From assembly GCA_019510095.1 (NCBI GenBank), contig JAEKLB010000023.1:1-54307 (forward strand): a DNA stretch of 54,307 nt. The letters run 5' to 3'. This document shows, in pieces, positions 40,950 through 50,579 of the stretch. Both the position numbers and the translations under genes were made by a program. Each line of letters opens with the position of its first letter. The stretch's first letter is position 1. This DNA is from Acidobacteriota bacterium (GTDB taxonomy: Bacteria > Actinomycetota > Acidimicrobiia > Acidimicrobiales > CADCSY01). The notes under the pieces were generated by a model. It was not told where the DNA came from. It did no database searches and was given only the letters and a program-made list of their open reading frames with translations.

Positions 40950-42183
40950 GGCGTGCTGCTCGGCGTCGGCGCCGACGTCGGCGGGAGCACGGTCGTGCTC
41001 GTGGTGCCGGGCGTGGTGGTCGTGGTGGTCGTCGTCTCCTGGCGCAGCCGGTCGATGAACCGTTCGGCGGCGGCCTTGGTGGTGAACTCGTGCTGGTCCT
41101 CGACGGCCGCTCGGCGGGCCGGGGGGAGGTCGCCGAGCCGCAAGCCGGTGCGATGCTCGACGGTGGGATCGAGGAACAACACGCCGCCCGGCCGGCCCTG
41201 GAACAGCGTCACCCGGTGGCGGTCGATGCCCACGAAGTAGCCGGTGCGGGCGAACCACCACGTGCCGCCAGCGGCGCCGGCGACGATCGCCAACAGGGCG
41301 AGCACGAACAGCGCCGAGCGCCAGGTGAGGTGGCGTGTGGCCCGGCCCGCGCGCGGCCGCCGGTTCGAGGGTGCGGGTGCCGGCTCGGCGGGCTCGTCGT
41401 CGCGCACCACTCGCTCGACCGGCCGGCTCTTCGTGGTGGTGCCGGCCAGCGATGCCGACGCCGCCTCGGCCTTGCCGCCGTCGTCGACCACGTCGACGAG
41501 CACGACGGTGATGTTGTCGCGGCCACCTGCCTCGTTGGCCAGCGTCACCAGCTCGGCGGCGGCCTCGTTCGCGTCGGGCTCGCTGCGGAGCACGTGGACC
41601 ATGACGTCGTCGTCGACCATGTCGAACAGGCCGTCGCTGCACAGCAGCAGACGGTCACCGCGGAACGGGTCGAGCCAGAACTGGTCGACTTCCACGTCGG
41701 GCTCGTTGCCGAGCACGCGCGTCACGATGTTGCGCTGCGGGTGGACCTTGGCCTCTTCGGCGGTGAGGCGCCCGTCCCGCTCCATCTCCCCGACGAGGCT
41801 GTGGTCGTCGGTGAGCTGCACCAGCTCGCCGTCGCGTAACACATAGACGCGCGAGTCGCCCACGTTGGCGATGAGCAGCTGCGGCCGGCCGTCCTGCTCG
41901 ACGAGGGTGGCGGCGCACATGGTCGTGCCCATCCCCCGCAGGCTCGGGTCGTCGACTGCTCGCTCGAACACCGCCCGGTTCGCCAGCCGGACTGCCTCGG
42001 CGAGGCCCTGCCCGGCGTTGGTGCGCAGCGCGTCGATGGCGACCCGGCTGGCGACCTCGCCGGCGACGTGCCCGCCCATGCCGTCGGCCACCGCGAAGAG
42101 CCCGTCCTCGACCAGCGCCGAGTCCTCGTTGACCGAGCGCACCCGGCCGGTGTCGGTGGCAGCGCCCCACCGCAGCGAGATGG

Positions 42184-42187
<4 letters not shown>
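40946..42187 (-). CDS. pstP: PP2C-family Ser/Thr phosphatase
   Basis: TDTGRVRSVNEDSALVEDGLFAVADGMGGHVAGEVAS; LIANVGDSRVYVLRDGELVQLTDDHS; LLLCSDGLFDMVDD; GGRDNITVVLVDV; C-terminal TM. Confidence 0.96.
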
Positions 42188-42651
<464 letters not shown>

Positions 42652-42653
42652 GG

Positions 42654-43316
42654 TCAGCCCGCTTCGAAGCGGATCGTCGTGTCGCCGATCGTGATGCTGT
42701 CGCCGTCGGCCAGCCGCCGCTCGGTGATGCCGCTGCCGTTGACCCTGGTGCCGTTGGTCGATCCGAGGTCGACCACCAGCCAGGCCCCGTCGCCGGCCGG
42801 GCGGATCTCGGCGTGCTGGCGGCTGACGCTGGTCTCGGTCAGGCGGATGGCGGCGTTGGCGGCGCGCCCGATGGTCACGACGCTGTCGGCCAAGGTGATC
42901 CGGCTGTCATCGGGCAGCAGGAGCGTGCCGCCGGCAGTGCCGCCGGGCCCTTCCTTGAACCGGGCCGAGAGGCCGAACGAGCCCACGCCCAGGTCGGTGT
43001 CCTTTTGGAGGACCACCTCGACCGGACCCAGGAAGGTGTAGCCCTGCTCCCGGGCGTGGGTGCGGGCCTCCTCGGCGAGGGCCCGCAGCAGGCTCTCCTC
43101 GATCTCGGTGAACTGGGCGTGGTCCTCGGGGCCGAGGGTGATGGTGAACAGGTTGGGGGCGACGACGTTGCCGCCGACGTGCACCGTGCGCTGGTCGTCC
43201 ATCTCCCGGATCAGGCGCCGACCCAGCTCGACGGGCCGGAGCGACGACTTGAAGGCGCGTGCGAACACTCCTTCGACGAGGCGCTCCAAGCGGCGCTCAA
43301 ACCCCTTGAGGCCCAT
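42654..43316 (-). CDS. fhaA: FhaA-like protein (DUF3662 + FHA)
   Basis: MGLKGFERRLERLVEGVFARAFKSSLRPVELGRRLIREMDDQRTVHVGGNVVAPN; VTIGRAANAAIRLTETSVSRQHAEI...DLGSTNGTRVNG. Confidence 0.93.
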   Translation of the reverse strand: MGLKGFERRLERLVEGVFARAFKSSLRPVELGRRLIREMDDQRTVHVGGNVVAPNLFTITLGPEDHAQFTEIEESLLRALAEEARTHAREQGYTFLGPVEVVLQKDTDLGVGSFGLSARFKEGPGGTAGGTLLLPDDSRITLADSVVTIGRAANAAIRLTETSVSRQHAEIRPAGDGAWLVVDLGSTNGTRVNGSGITERRLADGDSITIGDTTIRFEAG

Positions 43317-43386
43317 CGCCGGCAGACTCTACCCAGGCCCCCCTCTAGGAACGCCCTGGTCGGTTGCTACCCTTGCGGCTCCACTC

Positions 43387-43469
43387 GGGCGAGTGGCGGA
43401 ATGGCAGACGCGCTGGCTTCAGGTGCCAGTGTCCGTAAGGACGTGGGGGTTCAAGTCCCCCCTCGCCCA
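43387..43469 (+). tRNA. tRNA-Leu (CAG)
   Basis: GGGCGAG/CTCGCCC acceptor, CTGGC-TTCAGGT-GCCAG anticodon arm, variable arm, GGGTTCAAGTCCC T arm. Confidence 0.95.
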
Positions 43470-43522
43470 CTCGAGCTTCGTGCCGCCAGGCCGGCCCTGG
43501 CTGCTCCGTCGAGTATCCGGTT

Positions 43523-43536
43523 GCACATATATGTGC
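43523..43536. promoter_or_regulatory. palindromic operator candidate for the adjacent ArsR gene
   Basis: Perfect 14-bp palindrome GCACATATATGTGC ending one base before the ATG at 43538. Confidence 0.65.
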
Positions 43537-43537
43537 G

Positions 43538-43903
43538 ATGGCATATGTTGATCGGGTGCCCGGAAGCCTTGCCGCGCTGGACGTGATCGCCGAGCCGACC
43601 CGTCGCCGCATCCTCGATGCGGTGCGAGGCGGCGAGCGCTCCGTCGGGGAGCTGGTGGAGGAGGTGGGCATGCACCAGCCCGGGGTGTCGCGCCACCTCA
43701 AGGTGCTGCGCGACGCCGGCCTGGTCGAGGTGCGACGCGACGCGCAGCGCCGCCTCTATCGACTGCGCCTCGAGCCGCTCATGGAGCTCGATGCGTGGCT
43801 CGAGCCCTACCGCCTCGAGTGGGCCAACCGGCTCGACTCGCTGGAGCGACACCTCCGGGACACCACCGAGCGGATCCGACCGACCGAGAAGGACTCTGGA
43901 TGA
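43538..43903 (+). CDS. ArsR/SmtB-family winged-helix regulator
   Basis: ALDVIAEPTRRRILDAVRGGERSVGELVEEVGMHQPGVSRHLKVLRDAGLVEVRRDAQRRLYRLRLEPLMELDAWLEPYR. Confidence 0.93.
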   Translation: MAYVDRVPGSLAALDVIAEPTRRRILDAVRGGERSVGELVEEVGMHQPGVSRHLKVLRDAGLVEVRRDAQRRLYRLRLEPLMELDAWLEPYRLEWANRLDSLERHLRDTTERIRPTEKDSG

Positions 43904-44433
43904 CCGAGATCGCTGCGTCCCCCGATGGCACGCTGGAGCGCACCCCCGACGGCGGGGTGATCCGCTTCGAGCGGCGGCTCCCCTATCCCGTGGAAGCGGT
44001 GTGGAGCGCCATCACCGACTCCGACCGCCTGGCGGACTGGTGGTTGCCCTTCGACGCCGACATCTCCGTCGACCTGCGCGAGGGCGGCCAGATGGTCTTC
44101 GCCGCTCGCTCCGGTGAGCCGGGGCCGATGACCTGCACGGTGCTGCGTGTCGAGCCGCCGGTGCTGTTCGAGCACACCCACTTCGTCGACGGCGTCACCC
44201 TGCGCTGGGAGCTGGAGGCGGTGCCGGAGGGCACGGTGCTCCGCTTCCACCAACACGTGCCCAACGTCGACGAGGCCGTCGAGGGGTGCTGGCTCGTCGG
44301 GATGCACACGTCGTTGTCCCGCCTCGAGCCCGCACTCGCGGGCGCGCCCGTGCCGTGGGACTGGGATGCCTTCGGCGCCGCCCGGGCCCGCTACGCCGAG
44401 GTCGGCTTGGCTGCACCCGACACGGAGGCCTGA
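43900..44433 (+). CDS. SRPBCC/AHSA1-like domain protein
   Basis: RRLPYPVEAVWSAITDSDRLADWWLPFDADISVDLREGGQMVFAARSGEPGPMTCTVLRVEPPVLFEHTHFVDG; ATG 43900. Confidence 0.88.
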   Translation: MTEIAASPDGTLERTPDGGVIRFERRLPYPVEAVWSAITDSDRLADWWLPFDADISVDLREGGQMVFAARSGEPGPMTCTVLRVEPPVLFEHTHFVDGVTLRWELEAVPEGTVLRFHQHVPNVDEAVEGCWLVGMHTSLSRLEPALAGAPVPWDWDAFGAARARYAEVGLAAPDTEA

Positions 44434-44435
44434 CG

Positions 44436-45080
44436 ATGACCCAGCTGCTTCGCTGCCACAACTTCATGCTCTCCCAGGACGGGTTCGGCTCGGGTGAGGG
44501 CCAGAGCCTCGAGCGTCCCTTCGGCCACGCCGACCCCGCTGTCCTCGCGAGCTGGGCCGTCGCCACCGCCAGCTGGCCCAACCGCGCCCAGCCCGGCGGT
44601 TCCCGCGGCCTCGACGACTACATGGTCCGGGACTTCCACCGGAACATCGGCGCCGAGATCATGGGTCGCAACAAGTTCGGTCCCCAGCGCGGCCCGTGGG
44701 AGAACCACGAGTGGCAGGGGTGGTGGGGCGACGTCCCACCGTTCCACACGCCGGTGTTCGTGCTCACGCACCACGCGCGGCCGTCGTTCTCGCTCGCCGA
44801 CACGACCTTCCACTTCATCGACGCCTCGCCGGCCGACGCGCTCGCCCAGGCGAAGGCCGCTGCCGATGGCAAGGACGTGCGCCTGGGGGGTGGCGTCCAG
44901 ACCGTTCGCGAGTTCCTCGCCGCTGATCTGGTCGACACGCTGCACGTCGCCGTGGTGCCCATCGACCTCGGCCGCGGCGAACGCCTCTGGGAGTCGCCCG
45001 ACGAGCTCCTCGACCGGTACCACTGCGACCGCGTCCCCAGCCCCAGCGGGGTCACCCACCTCCTCTGCTGGCGCCGCTGA
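44436..45080 (+). CDS. dihydrofolate reductase-family (RibD C-terminal-like) protein
   Basis: GRNKFGPQRGPWENHEWQGWWGDVPPFHTPVFVLTHHARPSFSLADTTFHFID; VRLGGGVQTVREFLAADLVDTLHVAVVPIDLGRGERLWE; ATG 44436. Confidence 0.85.
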   Translation: MTQLLRCHNFMLSQDGFGSGEGQSLERPFGHADPAVLASWAVATASWPNRAQPGGSRGLDDYMVRDFHRNIGAEIMGRNKFGPQRGPWENHEWQGWWGDVPPFHTPVFVLTHHARPSFSLADTTFHFIDASPADALAQAKAAADGKDVRLGGGVQTVREFLAADLVDTLHVAVVPIDLGRGERLWESPDELLDRYHCDRVPSPSGVTHLLCWRR

Positions 45081-45110
45081 AGGTCCGACCCGGCCCCTCC
45101 CGCTCGGCGC

Positions 45111-46016
45111 CTACGCGCGAAGGCGGGGCATGACCTCGGTGGCGAACCGTTCGAGGCTGGCCAGGTCGAATGGGGCCCGCAGGGCGATGTTGATCCACTG
45201 CGCGCCGGCGGCGACGTACTGGCGCACCCGATCCTCGACCTGGTCGGGCGAGCCCACCAGGGTGCCGCCCAGCAGCCCCGGCGATGCTGCGCCGAATCGC
45301 CGGCGCAGCGCCTCCTCGGGGTCGTCGTCGCCCATGACGAGGTACAGGTTCACACCGGTGGCGAAACGCTCCGGGTCGGGGCACTCGCTCATCACCAGCT
45401 CGAGCTTGCGGGCGTAGTCCTCGGGGGAGGCGAACGGCGTGTTCCACGCGTCGCCGATGCGGCCAGCCTGGCGGAGCGCCCGCGGGCCGGTCGCGCCGAC
45501 CCAGATGCGCGGCGACGGTTGCTGGACGGGCTTGGTGTTGCAGCGGGCCCCGCGCAGCGTCCAGAACTCGCCGTCGTAGTCGACGACGTCCTGTGTCCAC
45601 AGCAGCCGCACGATCTCGACCGACTCGGCCAGCCGCCGGAGGCGCACCGCCGGCGACTCGAATGGCATGCCGTAGGCCTCGTACTCGGCCTGGTGCCAGC
45701 CGGCGCCGAGGCCCATCTCGAATCGGCCACCGGCGAGGTGGTCGATGGTCGCCCCCGCGTTGGCGAGCACCGCGGGATGGCGGTAGCCGGCGCTGTAGAC
45801 GAGACAGCCGATCCGCACGCGAGTGGTGAGGGCGGCCATCGCCGCTTGGCATGCGACAGCCTCGAAGCAATCGGCGTCGTTGCCGACGTGGGCCGGATAG
45901 AAGTGGTCCCACACGCTCAGCCACTCGAAGCCCCACTCCTCCGTGCGCGTCCACACGGCGCGGAGCTCGTCGATGGTGCACTCCTGGGGCCCGGCGTGCA
46001 CGCCGAAGTGCACCAT
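45111..46016 (-). CDS. LLM-class F420-dependent oxidoreductase
   Basis: RTEEWGFEWLSVWDHFYPAHVGNDADCFEAVACQAAMAALTTRVRIGCLVYSAGYRHPAVLANAGATIDHLAGGRFEMGLGAGWHQAEYEAYG. Confidence 0.93.
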   Translation of the reverse strand: MVHFGVHAGPQECTIDELRAVWTRTEEWGFEWLSVWDHFYPAHVGNDADCFEAVACQAAMAALTTRVRIGCLVYSAGYRHPAVLANAGATIDHLAGGRFEMGLGAGWHQAEYEAYGMPFESPAVRLRRLAESVEIVRLLWTQDVVDYDGEFWTLRGARCNTKPVQQPSPRIWVGATGPRALRQAGRIGDAWNTPFASPEDYARKLELVMSECPDPERFATGVNLYLVMGDDDPEEALRRRFGAASPGLLGGTLVGSPDQVEDRVRQYVAAGAQWINIALRAPFDLASLERFATEVMPRLRA

Positions 46017-48310
46017 CAGGTGGTGCTCGCGATCGGGGTCTCTGCGAGTGCGCCGGAGGCCAGCAGCCCGTCGATGCGCGCATCGTCCATGCCGATCTCG
46101 CGCAGGATCTCCCGGGTGTGCTCACCGATGGCCGGTGCGTGGCCTTCGTAGCCGACCTCGCAGCCTCGCCAGCTGGCGTAGCCGGACACGACCGTCGAGG
46201 TGCCGATGTCGGGCTGCTCGACCGTGTGGAAGAACCCGTTCTCGGCCAGCCACGGATCGGTGATGGCGAGCTGGCGGCGCAGGACGCTCGCCACGGTGAC
46301 GCCGATTGCCGCCAGTCGTTCGAGCACCTCGGCCGTCGTCTGCGCCGCGAAGCCTGCTTCGAGGTCAGCGGCACTCACTGCCCCGACCGCGTCGACGATT
46401 GGCGAGAGGGCGTCACCGTCGGCCGCCACCGCGACCCATCCATCGGCGCAGTGGTAGAGCCGACGCGTCGTGCTGGGGCCGGCCCAGTTGCGCCCGCCGA
46501 CGTCGGCGGGGCGGCGCCCGGCGAACCGCACGAGCTCGCCCGCCTGCAGCACCACCGACGAGCTGGCGAGCGAGAGCTTGACCTCCTGGCCCTCGCCGGT
46601 GCGGAGGCGTTGGTACAGGGCGGCGAGGATGCCGGCGGCGGCAAGGGTGCCGGTGCCGATGTCGTGAACGAGCATGGACGAGAAGACCGGATCGTCGTCG
46701 CCGCCCTGGGCGGCCATCAGCCCGCTGCGGGCCTGGATCAGCGGGTCGAACGCCTGGGTGTCGGCGAGCGGGCCGTGCTCGCCCCAGCCCGTCATCGAGC
46801 AACGCACCAGGCGGGGGTTGATCGCCCGCAGCGACTCGAACTCGATGCCGAGTCGAGCGCGGACGCCCGGGCGAGCGCTGTCGACGACGACGTCGGCCTG
46901 CCGGACCAGCTCGATGAAGGCGGCGTGGCCGTCGGGCTTCTTGAGGTCGAGGCCGAGGCCCCGCTTCGACTGGTTGAAGGCCGTCCACGACACCATGAAG
47001 CCGCGGTAGGGGTCGCCCGACGGTGTCTCGACCTTGATCACGTCGGCCCCGAGGTTGGCGAGGATCGAGGGCCCGAACGCGCCAGCGATGAACGAGCTGA
47101 GATCGAGCACGCGCAATCCCGCGAGCGGCCGGGCGCTCGTCGCCGATGCCGGCGCTGACGGACCCGGCTGGGCCCGCTCCTCGGTCCAGCACTCTCCCGC
47201 GGCGGCGCGGGGGCGGTCATCGGGTAGCGCCCGGATGCCGACGGTCGCGTCGGAGAACCAGAACGGGACCGCGGGGAGGTCGACCGCCCCCACGACGGGA
47301 TGAGACCGGTGCGCCCGCAGCCCGTTGGCGCTGATCGTCTCGCTGTCGAACCACGCCTCACGGGTGTCGACCGGCGCGCACGGCACGTCGACCGAGCGCA
47401 GCAGCTTGAGCCACTCGTCGCGATCGCGCTCGGCGAAGCGTTGCTCGAGCCGGGCGGTGACCGGTCGGGCCAGGGCAGGCACCATGAGGTTGGAGAACTC
47501 GCCGTCGATGCCCGGGGTCACCATCAGCTCGAGCAGCTCCATGGCGTCGAGGGCGGCGAGGAAGAACGGTTGGGTGAGCGAGCCGAGGTAGATCCACTGG
47601 CCGTCGGCGCAGCGGTAGTGCCGGTAGTGCGGCAGCGCGCTGGTGGCCGACTTGGGCCGCTCGACCATGCGCGGCGCGTCCGCTAGCACCGCCGCCAGCA
47701 TCGCCGCCACCGAATGCAGGCCCGAGACCACCACCGACTGGCCACCGTGGCCCTCGGCTCGCCGCAGCAGGCCGGCAATTGCCAGCGCGGCGCCGAGGGC
47801 GCCCTGCTCGTAGGCCAGCACCGGCACGACCGGGACGACCGGCACGTCCTCGGTCGCGTTGTACAAGTCGGACAAGCCCGTGACCACGGCCAAGACCATG
47901 GCGTCGGCGGGGAGCGAGCTCCACCGACCGCGCTCGCCGTACGGCGGCAACCAGACATGGATCACCGACGGGTTGTCCGCGAGCGAGCGGTCGGCGTCGA
48001 GTTGGTGCCGCTCGACGTCGGGCATGGGTTGGTCGACGACGACGACGTCGGTGGCGCCCAGGAGTCGCCGCGCCTCGGCGGCTCCGTCGCGTGCCTCGAC
48101 GTCGATGGTGACGAGGGTCTTGTTGCGATGCCAGCAGAGACGACCGGGATCGTCGTGCAGGTCGGGGCCGGCAGGCGGCTCGCCCCGCACGACATCGGCG
48201 CCGAGGTCGCCGAGCAGCATGGCCGCCATGGCGCCGGCGATGCCGGTCGAGAGGTCGAGCACCCGTACGCCGGCGAGGGGCCCGCCTTCGTCCAGGTCCT
48301 GGGCGATCAC
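46016..48310 (-). CDS. CaiB/BaiF-type CoA transferase, two tandem domains
   Basis: Domain 1 GVRVLDLSTGIAGAMAAMLLGDLGADVVRGEPPAGPD...; domain 2 GLRVLDLSSFIAGAFGPSILANLGADVIKVETPSGDPYRG...; single 764 aa ORF. Confidence 0.93.
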   Translation of the reverse strand: MIAQDLDEGGPLAGVRVLDLSTGIAGAMAAMLLGDLGADVVRGEPPAGPDLHDDPGRLCWHRNKTLVTIDVEARDGAAEARRLLGATDVVVVDQPMPDVERHQLDADRSLADNPSVIHVWLPPYGERGRWSSLPADAMVLAVVTGLSDLYNATEDVPVVPVVPVLAYEQGALGAALAIAGLLRRAEGHGGQSVVVSGLHSVAAMLAAVLADAPRMVERPKSATSALPHYRHYRCADGQWIYLGSLTQPFFLAALDAMELLELMVTPGIDGEFSNLMVPALARPVTARLEQRFAERDRDEWLKLLRSVDVPCAPVDTREAWFDSETISANGLRAHRSHPVVGAVDLPAVPFWFSDATVGIRALPDDRPRAAAGECWTEERAQPGPSAPASATSARPLAGLRVLDLSSFIAGAFGPSILANLGADVIKVETPSGDPYRGFMVSWTAFNQSKRGLGLDLKKPDGHAAFIELVRQADVVVDSARPGVRARLGIEFESLRAINPRLVRCSMTGWGEHGPLADTQAFDPLIQARSGLMAAQGGDDDPVFSSMLVHDIGTGTLAAAGILAALYQRLRTGEGQEVKLSLASSSVVLQAGELVRFAGRRPADVGGRNWAGPSTTRRLYHCADGWVAVAADGDALSPIVDAVGAVSAADLEAGFAAQTTAEVLERLAAIGVTVASVLRRQLAITDPWLAENGFFHTVEQPDIGTSTVVSGYASWRGCEVGYEGHAPAIGEHTREILREIGMDDARIDGLLASGALAETPIASTT

Positions 48311-48345
48311 GCGCGCAGGTTAGGGGCGCCTGTCACCATGGCGCA

Positions 48346-48525
48346 GTGCTCGACTTCGACTGCCCCCGGTGCCACCGACCCGTCAGCGAGGAGCTCTACG
48401 GTCCGTGTGCGCCCTGCCGCGACGAGCTCCGGTCGACGATGCAGCGAGCCGCTCGGTCGATGGCCGCGGCCGACTACGAGCCCAAGATGAACGTCGTCCC
48501 CAACCAGGTGGCGACCAAGGAGTAG
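48346..48525 (+). CDS. small zinc-ribbon-like protein (59 aa)
   Basis: GTG start; (M)LDFDCPRCHRPVSEELYGPCAPCRDELRSTMQRAARSMAAADYEPKMNVVPNQVATKE*. Two CxxC motifs; not in the supplied ORF track. Confidence 0.7.
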   Translation: MLDFDCPRCHRPVSEELYGPCAPCRDELRSTMQRAARSMAAADYEPKMNVVPNQVATKE

Positions 48526-48546
48526 CCGCCGGAGACTGCTGGCGAG

Positions 48547-48990
48547 TCAGCCGTTGAATCGGTAGCCGACGCCCCGCACGTTCTCGATGAACTCGCGGCC
48601 GCTCTCCTGCGCCAGCTTCTGGCGGATCCGCCGCACGTGCTCGGTGACCGTCGAGGCGACCTGCCACTCCACCGATGAGCTCCACACCTGAGCGAGCAGC
48701 TCGCCGCGGGAGAAAACTTGGCGGGGGTGGGCGGCGAGGAACGCCAACAGGTCGAACTCCCGCTTGGTCAGCGGCACTGGGCGCCCGTTGAGGGAGACCT
48801 CTCGGGCTTGGCAGTGGATCGAGAGCCCGCCGCGCTCGGCGGGAGCAGGACCGACCCCGAGCGCCTCGGTGATGGCGCCAAGGACCGTGCTGGGATCGAG
48901 CTCGACCGCCAGATCGAGGACGCGCGCCTCGTCGTCCCCGCTGAGGTGCAGGTGCACCGTGGTGATGGCCATCGGTCCGCACATCGGCAC
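48547..48990 (-). CDS. OmpR/PhoB-type winged-helix regulator without a receiver domain
   Basis: VPLTKREFDLLAFLAAHPRQVFSRGELLAQVWSSSVEWQVASTVTEHVRRIRQKLAQESGREFIENVRGVGYRFNG. Confidence 0.9.
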   Translation of the reverse strand: MPMCGPMAITTVHLHLSGDDEARVLDLAVELDPSTVLGAITEALGVGPAPAERGGLSIHCQAREVSLNGRPVPLTKREFDLLAFLAAHPRQVFSRGELLAQVWSSSVEWQVASTVTEHVRRIRQKLAQESGREFIENVRGVGYRFNG

Positions 48991-49026
48991 ATTTCGCTGC
49001 CGACCTGACAGAAATTTTCGCAGGCG

Positions 49027-49398
49027 CTAACCGGCGACCACCACGATCAGGGCAATCAGGGCGAGACCAGCATTTCTGGCCAGCTCCCGGCCGGCTGGCA
49101 CCGGGCGGGCGGCACCGAAGCAGCCGCAGCCGACGTCGACGCCGCGTCGCCGCGCCAGCGCCAGGTGCACGCTGAAGCCGGCGAGCACGGCCAGGGCAGC
49201 GGTGGCTCCCCAGGCCGGGGCGACCAGCAGCAGTCCGGCCAGCACGATCTCGCCGGCCGGCACCGCGACGGCCAGCCTGGCCGGCGCGGGAAGCGCGGCC
49301 CCGGCGAACGCCCGGGTCGTTCCCGGTCGGTCGCGCAGCTTGGCGAAGGCGGCCCAGGCAAAGACGGCGGCGAGCAGGGCGGCGAGGAGCCGGCTCAC
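49027..49398 (-). CDS. MauE/DoxX-like membrane protein
   Basis: Four hydrophobic segments; GVDVGCGCFGAARPVPAGRELARNAGLALIALIVV; GTG start 49398. Confidence 0.75.
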   Translation of the reverse strand: MSRLLAALLAAVFAWAAFAKLRDRPGTTRAFAGAALPAPARLAVAVPAGEIVLAGLLLVAPAWGATAALAVLAGFSVHLALARRRGVDVGCGCFGAARPVPAGRELARNAGLALIALIVVVAG

Positions 49399-50579
49399 GC
49401 GGGGGACGGATCGGGCCGGCGCCGCCAGGCCTCCTCGGCCAGCGAGACGACCTCGCGGACGGGCAGCCCGGTTGCGTCGGCCGCGGCGGCGGCGTCGTCG
49501 TGCTCGACCTTGACCCGGCCGGCCGTGACCTTGACCCGGACGTTGTGGCCGTGCACCTCGACGGCGTCGAGCGTTCGGGCCGCGGGCCACCGGTCGATGG
49601 TCGAGCCCCGCACGCCGAGCGTGCCGGTCTCCTTGCGCAGGACGTCGGACACGGTGCCGGCCAACGCTGGGTCGGCGAGGGCGCTGACGGTGTGGGCGGG
49701 CCGGCCTTTCTTCATCACGATCGGCGTGATCCACGCGTCGTGGGCGCCGGCTGCGAGCAGCGCGCTGATGGCATGGGCCAGCGTCTCCCCGGTGGCGTCG
49801 TCGACGTTGGCCTCGAGCAGCACGACCGGCTGGCCCTGCGACCGCCCGGTCGTTGCCGCTGTGCCCACCACGACTTGGGTCATGTTCGGGGTGTCGGCGA
49901 ACTCGCGGCTGCCGGCGCCGAAGCCGCTGGCGGAGATGGTCATCGCCGGCAGTGGTCCCCACGACGTGGCCAACGCGGCGAGGATGCCGGCGCCGGTGGG
50001 GGTCGTGAGCTCGACGCCGATGTCGATGCCGTAAGTGGGTGCGCCCTCGAGCAGGCTCACGACGGCCGGCGCCGGGTTCGGTAGGAGGCCGTGGGCGGTG
50101 CGCACCATGCCCATGCCCGTCGCCACCGGGCTCGACGCGATCTCGTCGATGCCGAGCACCTCGAGGGCGGCGGCGACACCGACGACGTCGACGATCGCAT
50201 CGATCCCGCCGACCTCGTGGAAGTGCACCTGAGCCAGCTCCCGGCGGTGCAGCTCGCTCTCGACCCGGGCGATGGCGCCGAAGACGGCGAGGGCTCGCTC
50301 CCGCACACGGTCGGGAAGGCTGGCGTTCTCGATGATCGAGCAGATGTTGGCGTAGGTCCGCACCACCGTGGTGTCCTCCGCCGTCACCAGTGCCCGGGTG
50401 CCGGCCACCCCACCGCGCAGCACCGGCTCGGCGGTCAGCGACCAGCCCTCGACGCCGAGTCCCTGGAGCATGCCCAGCACCGCGTCGAGGTCGGCACCGG
50501 CATCGAGGAGCGACCCCAGTGCCATGTCACCGGCGATCCCGGAGAAGCAGTGGAACCACGCAACGGTCCGGTCAGCCAT
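49395..50579 (-). CDS. larC: nickel-pincer cofactor biosynthesis protein LarC
   Basis: AWFHCFSGIAGDMALGSLLDAGADLDAVLGMLQGLGVEGW; QVHFHEVGGIDAIVDVVGVAAALEVLGI; VVLLEANVDDATGETLAHAISALLAAGAHDAWITPIVMKKGRPAHTVSAL. Confidence 0.95.
   Translation of the reverse strand: MADRTVAWFHCFSGIAGDMALGSLLDAGADLDAVLGMLQGLGVEGWSLTAEPVLRGGVAGTRALVTAEDTTVVRTYANICSIIENASLPDRVRERALAVFGAIARVESELHRRELAQVHFHEVGGIDAIVDVVGVAAALEVLGIDEIASSPVATGMGMVRTAHGLLPNPAPAVVSLLEGAPTYGIDIGVELTTPTGAGILAALATSWGPLPAMTISASGFGAGSREFADTPNMTQVVVGTAATTGRSQGQPVVLLEANVDDATGETLAHAISALLAAGAHDAWITPIVMKKGRPAHTVSALADPALAGTVSDVLRKETGTLGVRGSTIDRWPAARTLDAVEVHGHNVRVKVTAGRVKVEHDDAAAAADATGLPVREVVSLAEEAWRRRPDPSPA

Noticed and set aside
40985-41045. GTGGTGGTC... 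repeats near the pstP 3' end as a microsatellite
   Set aside because: Explained by a Thr-rich low-complexity tail (ETTTTTTTPGTTSTTVLPP) of the phosphatase.
39639-41642. 667 aa minus-strand ORF as one long RodA
   Set aside because: The N-terminal ~230 aa overlap pstP out of frame and are low complexity; RodA starts at GTG 40949.
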